Shown here piece by piece: positions 27,628 through 37,023 of a stretch of 64,000 bases of DNA. The position numbers and the translations under genes are program-made. The stretch comes from Vibrio tapetis subsp. quintayensis (GTDB lineage: Bacteria; Pseudomonadota; Gammaproteobacteria; Enterobacterales; Vibrionaceae). Numbering within the stretch: position 1 is the first letter of the stretch; each line of letters opens with the position of its first letter. The DNA is taken from assembly GCF_030409945.1 (NCBI RefSeq), contig NZ_JAUFQV010000026.1, positions 576,875-640,874 of the forward strand, read 5' to 3'. Below the pieces are notes generated by a model that saw nothing but the letters and a program-made list of their open reading frames with translations, did no database searches and was not told the origin of the DNA.

Positions 27628-28755
27628 ATGAAAAAAACAATGCTTAGTCTCGCGGTTGCGAGCTCTCTAATTCTCGTTGGTTGTGGTGAATCTGCTACCG
27701 GATCAAAAGGACAAGGAGCTGCGCCTCTTGTAGAAGCAGTTGCTACGCAAGTCGTTGAGCACCAACAAAGTAAAAGCTACGTTGGTCGAGCAACAGCAGT
27801 CGAAGATACTGACATTATTTCGCAAGTTTCCGGTTATCTCGAAGCGAGGCTGTTCACCGAAGGTCAAATGGTAGAAGAGGGCGATTTGTTGTATCAAATT
27901 GAACCCGCACCTTTTCAAGCGCAAGTAGCTACAGCAAAAGCAGCGGTTGCTCAAGCCAATGCTAATTTGAAAAAGTCTCAAATGGACTTTAAACGTGGTA
28001 AGAACCTACTGCCTAAAGGCAACATTTCTCAGTCAGAATTCGATTCATTGACCGCCAAGTTACTTAGCGCAGAAGCCGAAGTTGAAGCGAGCAAAGCTCA
28101 ACTAACCATCGCAGAAGTCAACCTATCTCACACAACCATCGTTGCTCCATTTACTGGTCGTATTAGCGACAGTGAAGTGAGTACGGGTGATTTACTCTCT
28201 CCATCGTCAGGTGTGTTAACCACTCTAGTCAGCTTAGACCCAATACACGCATCGTTTAACGTAAGTGAGCGTGAGCGTATTCAGTTCGGTATGGATCGAA
28301 TGACGGGCAGCGGAGAGGGCACCGCGAATGCGTTAGAAGTGGTTGTCATGTTAGAAAACGGCAATGCATACGAACATACAGGAAAATTGGATTTCGTTTC
28401 AAACCGCATCGACGTTAAGACAGGTACTATTGCGCTTAGAGCGGTTGTGCCTAACCCTGATCAAGTTTTATTGCCAGGGCAGCACATCAAAATTGCCATT
28501 CAAGAAAAAGCTCCGACAGATGTAGTCGTCATTCCACGACGTGCGGTTCAAAGTGATCTTGAAGGTGACTTTGTCATGGTTATCGCTGATGGCAATATCG
28601 CAGAGCGCCGAAATGTAGAGATGGGACGTCAATTAGAAGAGGGCATCATTATTTCAGAAGGGCTGAGCCCAGACGAAGTTGTGATCATAAAAGGTTTACA
28701 GCGAGTGCGTAATGGCTCTCCTGTAACTCTCAACGAATCAGCAGACGCTAAGTAA
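27628..28755 (+). CDS. RND efflux periplasmic adaptor subunit (MFP, lipoprotein)
   Basis: Membrane-fusion protein of an RND pump, 375 residues. A lipobox LVGCG near residue 19 makes it an inner-membrane-anchored lipoprotein. The lipoyl half-motifs ([31 protein letters not shown] and [18 protein letters not shown]) flank a coiled-coil hairpin (about 90-150). The C-terminus has the beta-barrel and membrane-proximal domains ([20 protein letters not shown]). It lies 10 bp ahead of the pump gene. 214 bp separate it from the LytTR regulator, so it probably has its own promoter. Confidence 0.93.
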   Translation: MKKTMLSLAVASSLILVGCGESATGSKGQGAAPLVEAVATQVVEHQQSKSYVGRATAVEDTDIISQVSGYLEARLFTEGQMVEEGDLLYQIEPAPFQAQVATAKAAVAQANANLKKSQMDFKRGKNLLPKGNISQSEFDSLTAKLLSAEAEVEASKAQLTIAEVNLSHTTIVAPFTGRISDSEVSTGDLLSPSSGVLTTLVSLDPIHASFNVSERERIQFGMDRMTGSGEGTANALEVVVMLENGNAYEHTGKLDFVSNRIDVKTGTIALRAVVPNPDQVLLPGQHIKIAIQEKAPTDVVVIPRRAVQSDLEGDFVMVIADGNIAERRNVEMGRQLEEGIIISEGLSPDEVVIIKGLQRVRNGSPVTLNESADAK

Positions 28756-28765
28756 AGGGCTCTCT

Positions 28766-31700
28766 ATGTTAAGTCGCTTTTTTATCCAGCGTCCGAAATT
28801 TGCGCTGGTTATCTCTATCATCTTATCGCTTGCGGGGGCCATCTCTTTGATGGTGCTACCAATAGCGGAATATCCACAAATAAGCCCTCCGTCGGTTAAT
28901 GTAACTGCTTACTTTACAGGAGCAAGTGCAGAAGTTGTCGAAGAGGCCATTGCAGACCCCATAGAAACATCGGTTAATGGCGTTGAAAACATGATCTATA
29001 TGTCTTCAAAAAGCGCAAACGATGGTTCTTACTCGTTAAACGTGACGTTTGATGTGGGTACCGATCCAGATATGGCTCAGGTCAACGTACAAAACCGAGT
29101 CTCTCAAATTGAGTCGAAGTTACCTGAAGACGTAAGAAAAGTCGGCGTAACGGTTTCTAAGAACTCCCCAGACATGTTGATGGTGTTGAACTTCTATTCA
29201 CCTGACGGCAAGTACGACGACAAGTTCTTGATGAACTACGTAAACTTAAACATTAAAGACCAACTGGCGCGTGTTAAAGGCATCAGTGGCGTTAATGTGT
29301 TGGGTGGCGGTGAGTTTGCCATGAGAGTGTGGTTAGACCCTGAGAAAATGTCGAATCTAGGCTTAACCACGACGGATGTTTATGCAGCGCTTGCAGAGCA
29401 AAACGTGCAGGTTGCCGCGGGTAAAATTGGTGCAGCACCTTATGCTGACCCACAAGAAGTTCAATTTAACCTTGTGACCAAAGGTCGACTTGAGTCAGTT
29501 GAAGAATTCCAGAACGTTATGCTTCGCGCTAACAACGATGGCTCGGCTGTGTATCTTCAAGATGTGGCTCGTGTAGAACTGGGTAAAAAATCCTACGACG
29601 GTGCAGGTCAATTCCGTGGCCAAGATGCCGCAGTTGTTATCCTTTCACTACAAAGTGGTGCTAACGCACTGGAAAGTGGTGAATTGGTGATGGCTCGCTT
29701 AGGCGAAATGGAAAAAACATTTCCTGATGACATGTCATACGAAACAAGTTACGACACAACCTTGTTTGTTGCTGAGTCAATTAAAGGTGTAGTAGTAACG
29801 CTGATTCAAGCCATCTTGCTTGTTATCGCCGTGACTTACATGTTCTTGGGCAGCGCTCGTGCAACGCTTATTCCTGTATTTGCTATTCCGGTTTCTTTGA
29901 TTGGTACATTCTCAATCATGCTGGTGACCGGGTTTACGATTAATACCGTGACCTTGTTTGGTTTGATATTGGCCATCGGTATCGTGGTGGATGACGCCAT
30001 ATTGGTTATCGAAAACGTCGATACCATTATGCGTAAAGACCCTAGTATCACGCCACGTAAAGCAACACTCATGGCAATGAAAGAAGTAACAGGGCCAATT
30101 GTTACCTCTACTCTAGTATTGCTTGCGGTATTCATACCTGTTGCCATGCTGCCGGGTATTACCGGTATCATGTATCGACAGTTTGCTTTGACTATCTGTA
30201 TCGCGGTAGTTATTTCATCCATCAACGCATTAACGCTGTCACCTGCTGTGTGTTCTCTAGTACTGAAACAAGGTGGTGGAAATACGGCTCGTTGGTTTGA
30301 AATGTTTAACCGTGGGCTAGACAAAGTCACCAACCGTTATGGTCAAGTTGCTGGTTTCTTAGTTCGAAAAACTCTGATTGTGGTTGCTTTGTTTGGTTTA
30401 GCGATGGGTGCGTTGGCTTGGATGGCAAACACCACTTCAACGGCGTTCGTGCCTCAAGAAGACAAAGGCATCATGTTGGTTAATATTCAGCTACCAGACT
30501 CCGCTTCTCTGTCTCGTACTGAAATCGTCGCCGAGCAAATGAAAAACATCGTTGAACAAGAACCCGGTGTTGAAGCTGTAACGGTAGCAACGGGTTATGC
30601 GTTTATGACAGGTGCTTCGGCATCAAACGGCGCATCAATGTTTGTTAAGCTCAAAGATTGGGAAACACGCGGCAATATGGAGGGTGATAACTCCTCGTTT
30701 GCTATCACGCGTCGTGTTAATGCAAGAGCGGCAGCACAAGTGCCTGAAGCCGTCGTGTTCGCTTTAGGGGCGCCAGCTGTTCCTGGTATGGGCGCTGCTT
30801 CAGGCTTCGAATTTGTGTTGGAAGACACATTAGGACGTAGCCGTAGCGATCTTGCTCAAGTGATGGGTGAGGTGATTCAAAAAGCTTCAGCGCAACCTGA
30901 AATTGCCTACGCATTCAGTACATTCCGTGCCAACGTGCCGCACTACTATGTCGACATTGATCGTGAAAAAGCCAAACAGCTTGGTATTGCATTAGGCGAT
31001 ATATTCCAAACGCTGCAAGGCAATTTAGGTTCAATGTACGTCAATGACTTCACCATGTTTGGTAAGAGCTTCCGAGTGACCATGCAAGCCGATGCGGAAT
31101 ACCGCACAGGTATGGATGATCTTGGGCATTTCAATGTTCGTTCTTCATCAGGTGAAATGATTCCATTAAGCACGCTAGTTACCTTCGACCAAGTGTTCGA
31201 ACCTGATGTAGCGTGGCGTTATAACATGTATCGTTCTGCAGTGATTCAGGGTGAACCTGCTCCTGGTTACTCTAGTGGTGATGCTATCGCTGCAATGGAA
31301 CGTGTGGCTAAAGAAGTGCTGCCAAACGGTTATCAACACGAATGGACAGGTATGGCTTACCAAGAAATTCAAGCAGGTAGTCAAGCGATTTACGCCTTTG
31401 CGTTAGCCTTGATCTTTATCTACTTGTTTATGGTTGCTCAGTACGAAAGTTGGACCATTCCACTTGCGATCATCTTGGTTGTTCCGGTGGCGACACTCGG
31501 GTCCTTCCTTGCGCTTAACTTAACGGGCATACCACTTAACTTGTATGCGCAGATAGGTTTGGTTCTACTGATTGCAATGGCCGCGAAGAACGCCATTTTG
31601 ATTGTCGAATTCGCGAAACAAGAGCGGGAAGATAAAGAAATCCCAATAGATGAAGCGGCAGTGAAAGGTGGGGAACTGCGTTTCCGCGCTGTAAACATGA

Positions 31701-31918
31701 CGTCTTGGTCGTTCATCTTAGGCATCATGCCATTGGTGTTTGCATCCGGTGCTGGCTACATCAGCCAGAACTCGTTGGGTATTTCCTTAACCGGTGGTCT
31801 GCTATGTGTGTTGCTTGCTGGTACGTTCTTGATTCCTAGCTTCTATGCGATGGTTCAACGTAAACGTGAGGTCTACCATGGCGGCAGTACTAAACTGCGA
31901 GATATCGACGACGAATAG
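28766..31918 (+). CDS. RND multidrug efflux pump, HAE1 family
   Basis: Inner-membrane proton-driven drug exporter of the AcrB/VexB/VmeB type, 1050 residues. It has twelve membrane segments and two large periplasmic porter/docking regions. Visible landmarks are the N-terminus [14 protein letters not shown], the TM4 proton relay [14 protein letters not shown] (the usual DD pair) and TM10 [17 protein letters not shown] with its essential Lys. The docking and porter segments are complete. No outer-membrane channel gene follows, so a TolC encoded elsewhere is presumed. Substrate range is not predictable. Confidence 0.95.
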   Translation: MLSRFFIQRPKFALVISIILSLAGAISLMVLPIAEYPQISPPSVNVTAYFTGASAEVVEEAIADPIETSVNGVENMIYMSSKSANDGSYSLNVTFDVGTDPDMAQVNVQNRVSQIESKLPEDVRKVGVTVSKNSPDMLMVLNFYSPDGKYDDKFLMNYVNLNIKDQLARVKGISGVNVLGGGEFAMRVWLDPEKMSNLGLTTTDVYAALAEQNVQVAAGKIGAAPYADPQEVQFNLVTKGRLESVEEFQNVMLRANNDGSAVYLQDVARVELGKKSYDGAGQFRGQDAAVVILSLQSGANALESGELVMARLGEMEKTFPDDMSYETSYDTTLFVAESIKGVVVTLIQAILLVIAVTYMFLGSARATLIPVFAIPVSLIGTFSIMLVTGFTINTVTLFGLILAIGIVVDDAILVIENVDTIMRKDPSITPRKATLMAMKEVTGPIVTSTLVLLAVFIPVAMLPGITGIMYRQFALTICIAVVISSINALTLSPAVCSLVLKQGGGNTARWFEMFNRGLDKVTNRYGQVAGFLVRKTLIVVALFGLAMGALAWMANTTSTAFVPQEDKGIMLVNIQLPDSASLSRTEIVAEQMKNIVEQEPGVEAVTVATGYAFMTGASASNGASMFVKLKDWETRGNMEGDNSSFAITRRVNARAAAQVPEAVVFALGAPAVPGMGAASGFEFVLEDTLGRSRSDLAQVMGEVIQKASAQPEIAYAFSTFRANVPHYYVDIDREKAKQLGIALGDIFQTLQGNLGSMYVNDFTMFGKSFRVTMQADAEYRTGMDDLGHFNVRSSSGEMIPLSTLVTFDQVFEPDVAWRYNMYRSAVIQGEPAPGYSSGDAIAAMERVAKEVLPNGYQHEWTGMAYQEIQAGSQAIYAFALALIFIYLFMVAQYESWTIPLAIILVVPVATLGSFLALNLTGIPLNLYAQIGLVLLIAMAAKNAILIVEFAKQEREDKEIPIDEAAVKGGELRFRAVNMTSWSFILGIMPLVFASGAGYISQNSLGISLTGGLLCVLLAGTFLIPSFYAMVQRKREVYHGGSTKLRDIDDE

Positions 31919-31946
31919 TTACCGGCGTCCGCTATAAGCTAATACT

Positions 31947-31973
31947 AAAGGCTCTGCGCATTGCAGGGCCTTT
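31947..31973 (+). terminator. Intrinsic terminator after the RND operon
   Basis: AAAGGCTCTGC pairs with GCAGGGCCTTT (one G-U) over a 5-nt loop, with T-rich sequence at the 3' side. Located 29 bp after the pump stop codon. Confidence 0.7.
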
Positions 31974-32005
31974 ATAACATTTAAACATCATGAACAGAGG
32001 TGTAA

Positions 32006-32440
32006 ATGAATAACCAAACAGCACTCTTGCAGCTTTTTATGCGAGAAAGTGATTCATGCCAAAACAGGTTATTGTCCGAAATTGAACTGGATTATTCGTT
32101 AGAAAACGGCTTGCCGTTTAAGCGATGGCTCGCTGAGAAAAGGCAAATTGTCGAAGAAGACGTTGCAAATACGCACTGGATTAAAACTTGCACTGGAGGT
32201 TACATTACCGAAGTGCAGTTTCATAAAGACGGGACGCTGGATGAATACCGTTTGTTCGATCGCTTTCCAACCTCTGGTACATGGTTGCTTGAAGATGGTA
32301 TTCTTCATGTCTCTATCAATAAAGGTGATAACACTTATACCTTTGCGGTTGTTGGTAATAGCGCGTTGAATATCCACTCAGCAGTGGAACATAAGAATCG
32401 CGAAATTCATTCATACTTAAAACTGGCTCAAATTAAATAG
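32006..32440 (+). CDS. Conserved hypothetical protein (144 aa)
   Basis: I do not recognise this protein. It is soluble, with a helical N-terminal half and a beta-rich C-terminal half in which paired strands (TGGYITEVQFHKDGTLDEYRLF, GTWLLEDGILHVSIN, YTFAVVGNS) resemble small lipocalin- or META-like barrels. A GAGG ribosome-binding site precedes the ATG. It is followed by a VOC protein on the same strand 63 bp downstream. No function is proposed. Confidence 0.7.
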   Translation: MNNQTALLQLFMRESDSCQNRLLSEIELDYSLENGLPFKRWLAEKRQIVEEDVANTHWIKTCTGGYITEVQFHKDGTLDEYRLFDRFPTSGTWLLEDGILHVSINKGDNTYTFAVVGNSALNIHSAVEHKNREIHSYLKLAQIK

Positions 32441-32503
32441 CGTGCAGCCAATATGCCCCTATCTTGATCAGTAACCGAGCCAGTCGATACAAGGAACCCC
32501 AAC

Positions 32504-32923
32504 GTGCAACAGTCCATTATTCATATTGCTTTGGTCGTTAAAGACTACGATGAAGCGATCGATTTTTATGTCAATAAGCTAAAGTTTGACTTGATTGAAG
32601 ACAGCTACCAACCGGAGCAAGATAAACGTTGGGTTGTCGTTTCTCCACCAGGTTCAAATGGCGTGACGCTATTGTTAGCCAAAGCGTCAAAACCGGAGCA
32701 GCACGACTTTATCGGTAATCAAGCTGGTGGACGCGTATTTTTGTTTTTAAATACTGATGATTTTTGGCGTGATTACAACCGAATGGTAGCCGATGGCATC
32801 AACTTCGTGAGACCACCAGCTGAACAAGATTATGGTACGGTCGCGGTGTTCGAAGATCTGTATGGTAACTTGTGGGATCTATTGCAAATGAGCCCAAATC
32901 ATCCAATGGCTTCAAGGCGCTGA
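32504..32923 (+). CDS. VOC family protein (glyoxalase/bleomycin-resistance fold)
   Basis: Single-domain vicinal-oxygen-chelate protein of 139 residues. The first beta-alpha-beta-beta-beta unit begins IIHIALVVKDYDEAIDFYVNKLKF, with the usual metal-ligand His. The second unit ends TVAVFEDLYGNLWDLLQ, with Asp/Leu around the second metal site. The start is GTG with a nearby AAGGA. Metal-dependent isomerase, dioxygenase or antibiotic-binding activity are all possible; specificity is unknown. Confidence 0.85.
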   Translation: MQQSIIHIALVVKDYDEAIDFYVNKLKFDLIEDSYQPEQDKRWVVVSPPGSNGVTLLLAKASKPEQHDFIGNQAGGRVFLFLNTDDFWRDYNRMVADGINFVRPPAEQDYGTVAVFEDLYGNLWDLLQMSPNHPMASRR

Positions 32924-32959
32924 GGTTGATATAGACATTCGCAGTTTAGAGGAAAAACC

Positions 32960-33301
32960 GTGAAAAAAAGCGATAAGAAATTAGATAATCAAATACGTAC
33001 CGAGTTAACGGATTTGTGTGACTTTGCAACAGAAAACTGCGAGGGCTTCACGTGGCTGACGCATTTGGTTGACTACAGCCGTTTTCCAAACAGTTTAAAA
33101 GTGGTATTTGTCTTTGATACCAACGCCAATTTGGCTAATTTTTCCGACAGTACTGCCGAGCAAAACTTAATGCGTCAACTGGCGAAGCAACTGTCGTTTA
33201 TCAACATAACACCTAAAAGCCTGCCTTCACACGTGCGTTACGATACCGAAGAAGCCTGCAATGCTGAACATCAGGGTAAGTGGAACAAACGCCTACCATA
33301 A
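32960..33301 (+). CDS. Conserved hypothetical protein (113 aa)
   Basis: Small soluble protein with a basic N-terminus (MKKSDKKLDNQIR), a central strand NSLKVVFVFDTNANLANF and a C-terminal conserved-looking HVRYDTEEACNAEHQGKW. An AGAGG ribosome-binding site precedes the ATG. I do not recognise a domain. It is transcribed towards the convergent sugar-binding protein gene, 31 bp away. Confidence 0.7.
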   Translation: MKKSDKKLDNQIRTELTDLCDFATENCEGFTWLTHLVDYSRFPNSLKVVFVFDTNANLANFSDSTAEQNLMRQLAKQLSFINITPKSLPSHVRYDTEEACNAEHQGKWNKRLP

Positions 33302-33332
33302 TTCTCTGCAATATAGGGTTGTGCAGGCTTAT

Positions 33333-34574
33333 TTAATTACTGCCAGCAATAGACACCAGTCGTTTTATGATGGTGTCGTCACTCATGTCATGATCTCGGA
33401 AAAATCGAAACAGTTCAGTATTAAACGCATGCTGCTCTATGGGGTTAACCGCCATTGAATCGGTCATGCTTGGTACCGCTTTTCCGGTTTTTGTTGCTTG
33501 CAAGAAGTCTCGTTTCGACTTTTGCTGACACACGCTAAATGAGTCAAGTGCAATATCATTGCGTACAGGGATTGATCCTTTTACGCGATTAAAGCGGCTT
33601 TGAAATTCCTTACTCGACAAAGCACGAGCGAGATCATTTGCTTGGGCCTGATTAAATCCTGGCTTGGCCATGAAAATAAAGCTGTCCATATTGTACAAAA
33701 ATGCGCCATCTGACTCTGGGGTAGGTAGGCAATCAATGTGATTGGGCACACCAGCTCCAAGAGCCAATAACTCGCCTAATATCCAGTCCCCGCCAATTTG
33801 GAATAATGCTTGGTCATCGTAAAGTGCTTGAGTGGCGTTGTCCCATTTGGCATTGGCTAACGGGTTGTCGACCAGCAGGCTCAATTGACGAAAATCGTTT
33901 AATGCTAATTTCATGGTGTCTGATGATAGCGCATCTTTTTCTAGAGCAACCAAAGCCTGTTGGTAGAAATTAACGCCGCCACGGGCGATGACGATACTTT
34001 CAAATAACTGTGCCACTTGCCAAGGTTCAAGCCCGACCGCTAACGGAGAAACCCCTTGTTTTTTTGCGACGGCCATAGCAGCGAACATCTGCTGCCAAGT
34101 TTCAGGTACAGGTTCATCTAATTGTTTTAGCAACCGGTGGTTAACCCAAAGCCAGTTCATGCGATGGAGAGTTAACGGGAGCGCCACGTATCCATTTTGA
34201 GTTTTGTTCACCTGTTGTGCGACAGGGTAAAGCGTTTGATCCCATTCGTGCGTAGAGGCGAGTTCATTTAGTGGGTGTAAAATGCCTATAGCATCCCAAG
34301 ATTTGATGCTGGGCCCCTCTATTTGGGCAAAGTGAGGAGTATTACCCGCTAAAGCGCGAGCTTGTAGTACGGTCATGGCGCTGTCACCACCCCCGCCAGT
34401 TACAGGGGAGTACGTAAGATCAAAGTGATTGTCAGCGAGCTCTTGTTGCAAAACAGCCAGCGCGTTTTGCTCGCCTTTTGATGTCCACCAGTGAAGCAGC
34501 TCTACTTGAGCAGCAGCATTAAAAGTGGGCGTTAGGAAAGCAATAATCGTTAGCCAACACATAAACCGATGCAT
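33333..34574 (-). CDS. Sugar-type extracellular solute-binding protein, orphan (family 1)
   Basis: Periplasmic binding protein of 413 residues with signal peptide (about 1-22, ending NAAAQ). The mature N-terminus VELLHWWTSKGEQNALAVL is characteristic of glucose/mannose binding proteins of the SBP_bac_1 family, and GGDWILGELLALG is another family segment. No ABC permease or ATPase gene is near. It lies directly downstream of a kinase/regulator pair and near ptsG. It may supply ligand to the kinase sensor domain rather than to a transporter, or work with permeases elsewhere; both are inference. Confidence 0.88.
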   Translation of the reverse strand: MHRFMCWLTIIAFLTPTFNAAAQVELLHWWTSKGEQNALAVLQQELADNHFDLTYSPVTGGGGDSAMTVLQARALAGNTPHFAQIEGPSIKSWDAIGILHPLNELASTHEWDQTLYPVAQQVNKTQNGYVALPLTLHRMNWLWVNHRLLKQLDEPVPETWQQMFAAMAVAKKQGVSPLAVGLEPWQVAQLFESIVIARGGVNFYQQALVALEKDALSSDTMKLALNDFRQLSLLVDNPLANAKWDNATQALYDDQALFQIGGDWILGELLALGAGVPNHIDCLPTPESDGAFLYNMDSFIFMAKPGFNQAQANDLARALSSKEFQSRFNRVKGSIPVRNDIALDSFSVCQQKSKRDFLQATKTGKAVPSMTDSMAVNPIEQHAFNTELFRFFRDHDMSDDTIIKRLVSIAGSN

Positions 34575-34628
34575 AATTGTTCTCTTGGAAAATTGAAATT
34601 AGTAAAGCCAAACATCTGAACTAAACCG

Positions 34629-36068
34629 TCACTCGTCTCTTGGGAAGATCAATGTCGCACTGAGTCCACCTTGCTCGGTAAGTGAAAGCTCCAGCAGACC
34701 ACCATGGGATTTTGCGATACTTTGAGAAATAGTGAGTCCTAAGCCAGTGCCTTCTTTATCACCCTCTGGATTCTGGCGATAATAAGGTTCAAATAAGCGC
34801 TCTAACGTGTGAGCCTCTAGTCCGGTGCCGTCGTCAGTAACCTGAATACAAAGTGCTTGCGGTGAATCATGCATGTTAACAGTGACGCTGTCACCATACT
34901 TGATGCCATTATCGATGAGATTCTGAATACAGCGTTTTAATGCGAGAGGCTTACCCGCGTAAGGCGCACATTCATTTGCTTGGTATCGAACTTGATCGTC
35001 GCGGGAACTGACGCTTTGTATGGCGTGATCGACCAGCGCTGACATATCTATGGATTCTATTTCTTCGTGAATATCCGTTTCTTTAATGCACTGAAGTGCC
35101 CCTTTCACCATGAGATCAAGATCGTTTGCAATGCGCACGAATCGCACTCTATCAACGTCATCATCCAGCATTTCTGCTCGAAGTTTAAGACAAGCGATGG
35201 GGGTTTTTAAATCGTGAGATATCGCGCCAAATAGCATCTCTCTGTCTTTAATGTGGCTCTCTACTCGGCGATTCATTTTATTGAAAGCATGGATCGCCGC
35301 CCGTAACTCAGCACTGCCTTCTTCCGTGACCTGAGGGACTTTAAGCCGGCCAGACATCAGCGTCGCGGCTTTGGCCAGGTTGCGAATCGGGCGTATCTCT
35401 TTTCTTACCACAAACCAAGTACAGACAAGCAGTAACAAGGCGGAAAACAAGATGGTAATCACTTCGCGTATCGTAAATAACTCGGTTTCTAAGTTAACGT
35501 AAGGGGCCGGCAATACGGCCGCGAGGTAGAACCATTGATCGTCGGCGACTTCTATCTGCATCACCAATATTGGTGGATTAATGTCGCCATAAGACAGTGA
35601 ATAATGCGCCCAAAGTAGCGGCAATTCGTCAATTGGCAGCTCTTTATTGAACACCTTTAAATCTTGTCTTAGAGTAAACTCAAGCTGAATGTTTTGAGGC
35701 CCGGTTAACTCATCTTCTAATACTTGCCGAACGTGGTTAATGACCAAGGCTTTACGTTCACTGTCCGGTAATGGCTTGATGGGTAGTGAATGCGTATTGA
35801 GCGAGACGAAAAAGCGCGTTCCGCCCATACTACGAAGCTGATTTAACACTAAGTGGCGATATTCCGCAGGTAAAGACTGGAAAAAGGAGATAGTAGAAGA
35901 CGCGCTTAAGGCAAGGCTGTGAACGGTGTTGATGAGGCCTTCTTGGTCTTTCTTGTTGGATTGCTGATACCAGATAGCGCCAGAGAACACTTGAGCGACC
36001 ACAATGACGATGAGCAAAAATAAACTGGTTCTTGCGGCCAAAGAGGTCGGGACAAACTTAAAGCTCAT
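34629..36068 (-). CDS. EnvZ-like sensor histidine kinase
   Basis: Inner-membrane sensor kinase of 479 residues. Helix 1 (SLFLLIVIVVAQVFSGAIW) and helix 2 (VITILFSALLLLVCTWFVV) flank a periplasmic sensing domain of about 160 residues. A HAMP region follows, then the H-box AISHDLKTPIACL, N-box NLIDNGIKYGD, G1 VTDDGTGLE and G2 GTGLGLTISQS. Overlaps the regulator gene by 11 bp. The layout with a sugar-binding protein is similar to GtrS/GltR glucose systems of pseudomonads. Confidence 0.93.
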   Translation of the reverse strand: MSFKFVPTSLAARTSLFLLIVIVVAQVFSGAIWYQQSNKKDQEGLINTVHSLALSASSTISFFQSLPAEYRHLVLNQLRSMGGTRFFVSLNTHSLPIKPLPDSERKALVINHVRQVLEDELTGPQNIQLEFTLRQDLKVFNKELPIDELPLLWAHYSLSYGDINPPILVMQIEVADDQWFYLAAVLPAPYVNLETELFTIREVITILFSALLLLVCTWFVVRKEIRPIRNLAKAATLMSGRLKVPQVTEEGSAELRAAIHAFNKMNRRVESHIKDREMLFGAISHDLKTPIACLKLRAEMLDDDVDRVRFVRIANDLDLMVKGALQCIKETDIHEEIESIDMSALVDHAIQSVSSRDDQVRYQANECAPYAGKPLALKRCIQNLIDNGIKYGDSVTVNMHDSPQALCIQVTDDGTGLEAHTLERLFEPYYRQNPEGDKEGTGLGLTISQSIAKSHGGLLELSLTEQGGLSATLIFPRDE

Positions 36069-36765
36069 AGTGAACGCTCGTCGTTAGCATGTAGCCCTTA
36101 TTACGCACAGTAAGTAGCAAAGAACGATCTTTGTCTTCTAGGTGATGACGCAAACGGCTGATTTGCACGTCGATACCGCGCTCTAGTGGTTCTGCATCTC
36201 GGCCCCAAATTTCACGCGCAATGTCGTCTCTGGATAACACCTGCTCTGCATGGGAGATAAAAAGCCCTAGCAAAGAAAGGTCCGAACCGGAAAGCTGTTT
36301 CACGGTTTGGCTGGATAGATGAGTGAGCTGCCTTGTTACCGTATCTAATTGCCAATCTGCGAACGTTACCTTACGAGCCAGTTTGGTTTCAAAGCTGGTT
36401 TGGCTGCGCCGTAAAATGGTTTTGATGCGAGCTAACAGTTCTCTTGGGCTAAAGGATTTAGTGATGTAGTCATCGGCCCCCATTTCAAGCCCGGCAACAC
36501 GGTCTGCTTCTTCGGTTACTGCGGTTAACATAATGATAGGGGTATCACTTATCCGGCGCAGCTTTTGGCATAACGTAAAGCCATCATCGCCTGGCATCAT
36601 GATGTCTAATATGATCAAATCTGGCGTATGCTTGTCCAAACATTGCCACATTTTTTGGCCATTCTCTGCGCTGATCACATCGAATCCGGCTCTGCCTAAG
36701 TAATCGGTCAGTGCATCGCGTAGTTCAAAATTGTCGTCAACAACCAATATTTGCTTATTGTCCAT
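36058..36765 (-). CDS. OmpR-family response regulator
   Basis: Response regulator with receiver and winged-helix domains, 235 residues from the chosen start. The acidic pair is VVDDN, the acceptor Asp is in LIILDIMMPGDDG, and DDYITKSFSPREL carries the conserved Lys. The effector domain ends ISRLRHHLEDKDRSLLLTVRNKGYML. The ATG at 36765 (MDNKQILVVDD) follows an AGG ribosome-binding site; the longer frame to 36828 adds a non-homologous leader. Divergent from ptsG across an intergenic region with paired inverted repeats, which makes ptsG its likely target. Confidence 0.93.
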   Translation of the reverse strand: MDNKQILVVDDNFELRDALTDYLGRAGFDVISAENGQKMWQCLDKHTPDLIILDIMMPGDDGFTLCQKLRRISDTPIIMLTAVTEEADRVAGLEMGADDYITKSFSPRELLARIKTILRRSQTSFETKLARKVTFADWQLDTVTRQLTHLSSQTVKQLSGSDLSLLGLFISHAEQVLSRDDIAREIWGRDAEPLERGIDVQISRLRHHLEDKDRSLLLTVRNKGYMLTTSVHYEL

Positions 36766-36850
36766 GTCAGCCTGCCGAATCAAAAAATCCAATGCGAATA
36801 TGATGCATTGAGCCAATCGATAAAACAATCAATGCAATCGTAATTCGTTA

Positions 36851-36905
36851 CTTACAAAGCGCTATTTTTGTAAGTGCCCCCTTACAAACTGCTTGCCATT
36901 TGTAA
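36851..36905. promoter_or_regulatory. Paired inverted repeats, probable operator for the OmpR-type regulator / ptsG
   Basis: CTTACAAA-N8-TTTGTAAG (36851-36874) and TTACAAA-N10-TTTGTAA (36882-36905) carry the same half-site four times, with the two units 30 bp apart, about three helical turns. They lie between the divergent regulator gene and ptsG, 86 bp upstream of the regulator ATG and 119 bp upstream of ptsG. Assignment to this regulator is inference from position. Confidence 0.6.
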
Positions 36906-36960
36906 CCTTGGGAAGTTTTAGTCGCGGTAACCTAACGGTGAATTCAATAACAAACAAAAC

Positions 36961-36993
36961 GCCTTGCCTTTGGCACCTACAGCTTAGCAAGGC
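36961..36993 (+). promoter_or_regulatory. Hairpin in the ptsG leader
   Basis: GCCTTGC and GCAAGGC form a 7-bp stem with a 19-nt loop, ending about 30 bp ahead of the ptsG ATG and upstream of its GGAGGGG ribosome-binding site. It could influence translation or mRNA decay. No function is shown by sequence alone. Confidence 0.4.
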
Positions 36994-37023
36994 ATCACAA
37001 AACGAATCTCCATAGGAGGGGAT

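Noticed and set aside
29836..30333. 165-codon minus-strand frame inside the RND pump
   Set aside because: Shadow of the highly conserved transmembrane region of the pump; no independent support.
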